7,800 bases of DNA from Bacillota bacterium (GTDB lineage Bacteria; Bacillota; Clostridia; Lachnospirales; Lachnospiraceae): positions 1-7,800 of the forward strand of contig JAEYQV010000069.1 in assembly GCA_023409835.1 (NCBI GenBank), in the 5' to 3' direction. Shown piece after piece: positions 6,196 to 7,800 of the stretch. How positions within the stretch are numbered: the stretch's first letter is position 1; the number at the start of each line of letters is the position of its first letter. The translations under genes and the position numbers were made by a program. The notes under the pieces are model-generated. The model did no database searches. It had not been told where the DNA came from and was given only the letters and a program-made list of their open reading frames with translations.

Positions 6196-6222
6196 ATACC
6201 GTTTAAAGCGGTAAGCTTACCG
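6196..6222. repeat. Overlapping inverted repeats after the transporter gene
   Basis: TACCG/CGGTA (6197-6213, loop TTTAAAG) overlaps a perfect 14-bp palindrome CGGTAAGCTTACCG (6209-6222). The two structures share CGGTA and cannot both form in one RNA molecule. No T run follows. This may be part of the transcript end region of the transporter gene or a protein-binding palindrome. Confidence 0.4.
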
Positions 6223-6259
6223 GAATATACTAAAAGAAAACGAACATCGTTCAATTATC

Positions 6260-6323
6260 ATATATCGTAGGAAGGGACTGCTGTAGCCACAGCAGTCCCT
6301 TCGATATATCCTCCCAACGGAGG
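6260..6323. terminator. Strong hairpin pair between convergent genes, possible bidirectional terminator
   Basis: GAAGGGACTGCTGT (6271-6284) and ACAGCAGTCCCTTC (6289-6302) form a perfect 14-bp stem closed by AGCC. Outside it ATATATC (6260-6266) pairs with GATATAT (6303-6309) across a 4-base bulge. Abutting it is a second hairpin, CCTCC-CAAC-GGAGG (6310-6323). The position between two convergent genes suits a shared terminator, but neither strand has a U tract directly after the stem, so termination may be inefficient or the structure may do something else, such as blocking antisense RNA or protecting 3' ends. Confidence 0.5.
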
Positions 6324-6364
6324 TCTCGTAATTCATATATTGATGTCTGAGCAAAAAAGTATAT

Positions 6365-7800
6365 TTAATACCCATATATCGGGACTATTAAACTAACCTT
6401 CTTATCTATCCTCTTCTCTTTACCGGAGCCATTATTCAGATACATATCTCCATAGGAACTCCCTGTCTTATAGTCCTTAAGATAAACAATACTTTTCTCA
6501 TTCGATACATAATAATCATGAACCTTATCGGATATCTTAACTGGCTTGGATCCATCATACAGCTTAAGGGTACCGGTTTCTGCTATGTCGTCATAATCCG
6601 ATATATAATAAAGAATATCCTTACCCTCAGAGTATATCGGAGAAAAATAATTCATTAATACATCATCATCGACTCTCTTCTTATTCAGATAAAGGTCAGC
6701 GGTGCTATTTTCCTGTCTTCCCTTAAAATAATACAGCGAATCGCTTTCTTCAAAGATATAGTATAATAAAACCTCTTTGTCATAAAGTACGGGAGCGTCG
6801 ACCTTAGTATCGGTGATTTTTGCTTCGTACAGATCACCGTATCCGTTGCCATCATCATAATTATCAATGAAATAAAGTGCTGTACCGGAAGGATTGAACA
6901 TGTAATTCTCTCCCTTTGTCTGCTTTATTTCAGTGGATACGGAACCAATCGCAACATAAGTCTGGGCAGAAGAGTCAACTGCCTCCCGGGCAAAGTAATT
7001 GACATCATCAACGGAGGTTACCTCTGACATGTTTATTTTAGTGATTTCGGTTTTATTGAGTATCTGATATACTATCGCCGGTATCTTCTCTGCCAGGATG
7101 GAATAATCCAAGAACTGATCCGAAACAGACGTCGTTTTCCCATTCTGATAAAGGTAGAGCGTACTGCTGGAGACACTAAGCGTATTCTGAGCAAGCGAAC
7201 TTCTGAGCTCATCCCGAGTGGCTTTTAATCCATATTCCATATAAGCAGCTTCATATTTGGTGTATTCATTGTCGTATTGCTCCAGAGCTTCCCGATATAA
7301 TCTGTCCCACTCGGTATTGTAGGTATTCATCTCCTGGGTGTAAATATCGTAATCAGCATAGTATGCATCCCAATCATACCAATAGTTTTCATCATAATAA
7401 TCGCTGTAATCCGGTTCAATCGGTTCCGGTGTAGATGGACGACACTCTTCATAATACGGATATACCGGCTGTATCGGTTCAACAAGTACCGAATCGGAAG
7501 AAAGCAGATCATCATTAACAAAGTCAGATAGGGAGAGCTCCGTATCCGATGTCTTCATATAGTAAATCTCACCGGTATCATAAATCTTCAGCAACATGTC
7601 AATGTCGGATATCAGCTTCTCCCCTTCTCCTCCATCGGTTGATAGATAAAGAGTATTCGCCTTCATGTAATAGATTTTATTGAAATCTTCGGAGATATAC
7701 GAAAGCTCAGCATCACTGTCAAGCTTCTCTTCATCCTTATCTCCGATCTTGTAATAGATGTTATTATCCTCGTCCTGATATACCAGCTTTTTACCATCTT
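6365..7800 (-). CDS. Beta-propeller-like repeat protein with tyrosine-rich insert, 5' end outside the window
   Basis: The minus-strand frame is open from the TAA at 6365-6367 to the window edge, so at least 478 residues are present and the true start is missing. The ATG at 7664-7666 is internal: the codons before it continue the same repeat pattern (NKIYY just ahead). Visible repeats of about 40-60 residues follow a scheme of two aromatics (IYY, LYY, DYY), a short turn, LYL or LYD, then Gly/Lys and a K-I-S-D-like end, as in TolB/DUF5050-type beta-propeller blades. Between 7232 and 7486 the repeats are broken by a Pro/Asp/Tyr-rich segment with 19 tyrosines in 77 residues. Clostridial proteins of this kind often have an N-terminal membrane anchor with the repeats outside; that part is not visible. 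Function is unknown; a surface or envelope-sensing role is only a guess. Confidence 0.8.
   Translation of the reverse strand, partial: DGKKLVYQDEDNNIYYKIGDKDEEKLDSDAELSYISEDFNKIYYMKANTLYLSTDGGEGEKLISDIDMLLKIYDTGEIYYMKTSDTELSLSDFVNDDLLSSDSVLVEPIQPVYPYYEECRPSTPEPIEPDYSDYYDENYWYDWDAYYADYDIYTQEMNTYNTEWDRLYREALEQYDNEYTKYEAAYMEYGLKATRDELRSSLAQNTLSVSSSTLYLYQNGKTTSVSDQFLDYSILAEKIPAIVYQILNKTEITKINMSEVTSVDDVNYFAREAVDSSAQTYVAIGSVSTEIKQTKGENYMFNPSGTALYFIDNYDDGNGYGDLYEAKITDTKVDAPVLYDKEVLLYYIFEESDSLYYFKGRQENSTADLYLNKKRVDDDVLMNYFSPIYSEGKDILYYISDYDDIAETGTLKLYDGSKPVKISDKVHDYYVSNEKSIVYLKDYKTGSSYGDMYLNNGSGKEKRIDKKVSLIVPIYGY

Noticed and set aside
7664..7666. ATG at 7666 as the true start of the repeat-protein gene
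   Set aside because: The frame stays open to the window edge, the preceding residues continue the same blade-like repeat, and no ribosome binding site precedes the ATG.

Overview
The window looks like chromosomal DNA from a low-to-moderate GC, Gram-positive anaerobe of the Clostridia, most probably Lachnospiraceae-like. The reasons are strong AGGAGG-type ribosome binding sites, a Trp-type T-box leader, a lipoprotein-anchored ABC importer of the TrpXYZ type, and a beta-propeller-like repeat protein of a style I associate with this group. The genus cannot be fixed from the sequence. There is no rRNA, tRNA, CRISPR array, transposase or phage gene, and nothing marks the region as a mobile island.

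Layout. Bases 1-319 are an AT-rich intergenic region holding a probable promoter for the first gene and a weaker promoter-like signal pointing left. Bases 320-1270 (+) encode an L-lactate/malate dehydrogenase family enzyme. It is lactate-dehydrogenase-like overall but has arginine at the residue that selects the substrate, which raises the possibility of malate/oxaloacetate specificity. Its stop codon lies in a three-unit 15-bp tandem repeat that runs into a hairpin terminator. Bases 1376-4354 (-) are a three-gene ABC importer operon, read right to left: lipoprotein substrate-binding protein, LivH-like permease, ATPase. The first two genes are separated by 131 bp containing a strong stem-loop; the last two overlap by 26 bp.

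Upstream of the importer, 4492-4768 (-) is a T-box riboswitch with its own promoter. It has a TGG (Trp) specifier, a canonical 7-base T-box bulge whose UGGC matches a G discriminator base (as in bacterial tRNA-Trp), an antiterminator, and a competing intrinsic terminator. Together these indicate that the importer is made when uncharged tRNA-Trp accumulates, so the likely cargo is tryptophan or a close relative.

Divergent from it, with its own promoter, is a 12-helix major facilitator transporter (4961-6169, +), similar to the 3-phenylpropionate/LacY-like branch. A 76-bp segment with a repeated TTTCTACTTTAAT element separates the -35 boxes of the two promoters. A 195-bp convergent intergenic region (6170-6364) is packed with inverted repeats, including a near-perfect 14-bp hairpin. 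The window ends inside a large gene on the minus strand (6365 to beyond 7800). It encodes beta-propeller-like repeats interrupted by a very tyrosine-rich insert whose aromatics follow a 3-4 heptad spacing.

The best-supported functional story is tRNA-Trp-sensed amino acid import. The most unusual points are the Arg-for-Gln substitution in the dehydrogenase, the aromatic-heptad insert, and the hairpin cluster between the convergent genes. I found no clear evidence for a wholly new multi-gene system.
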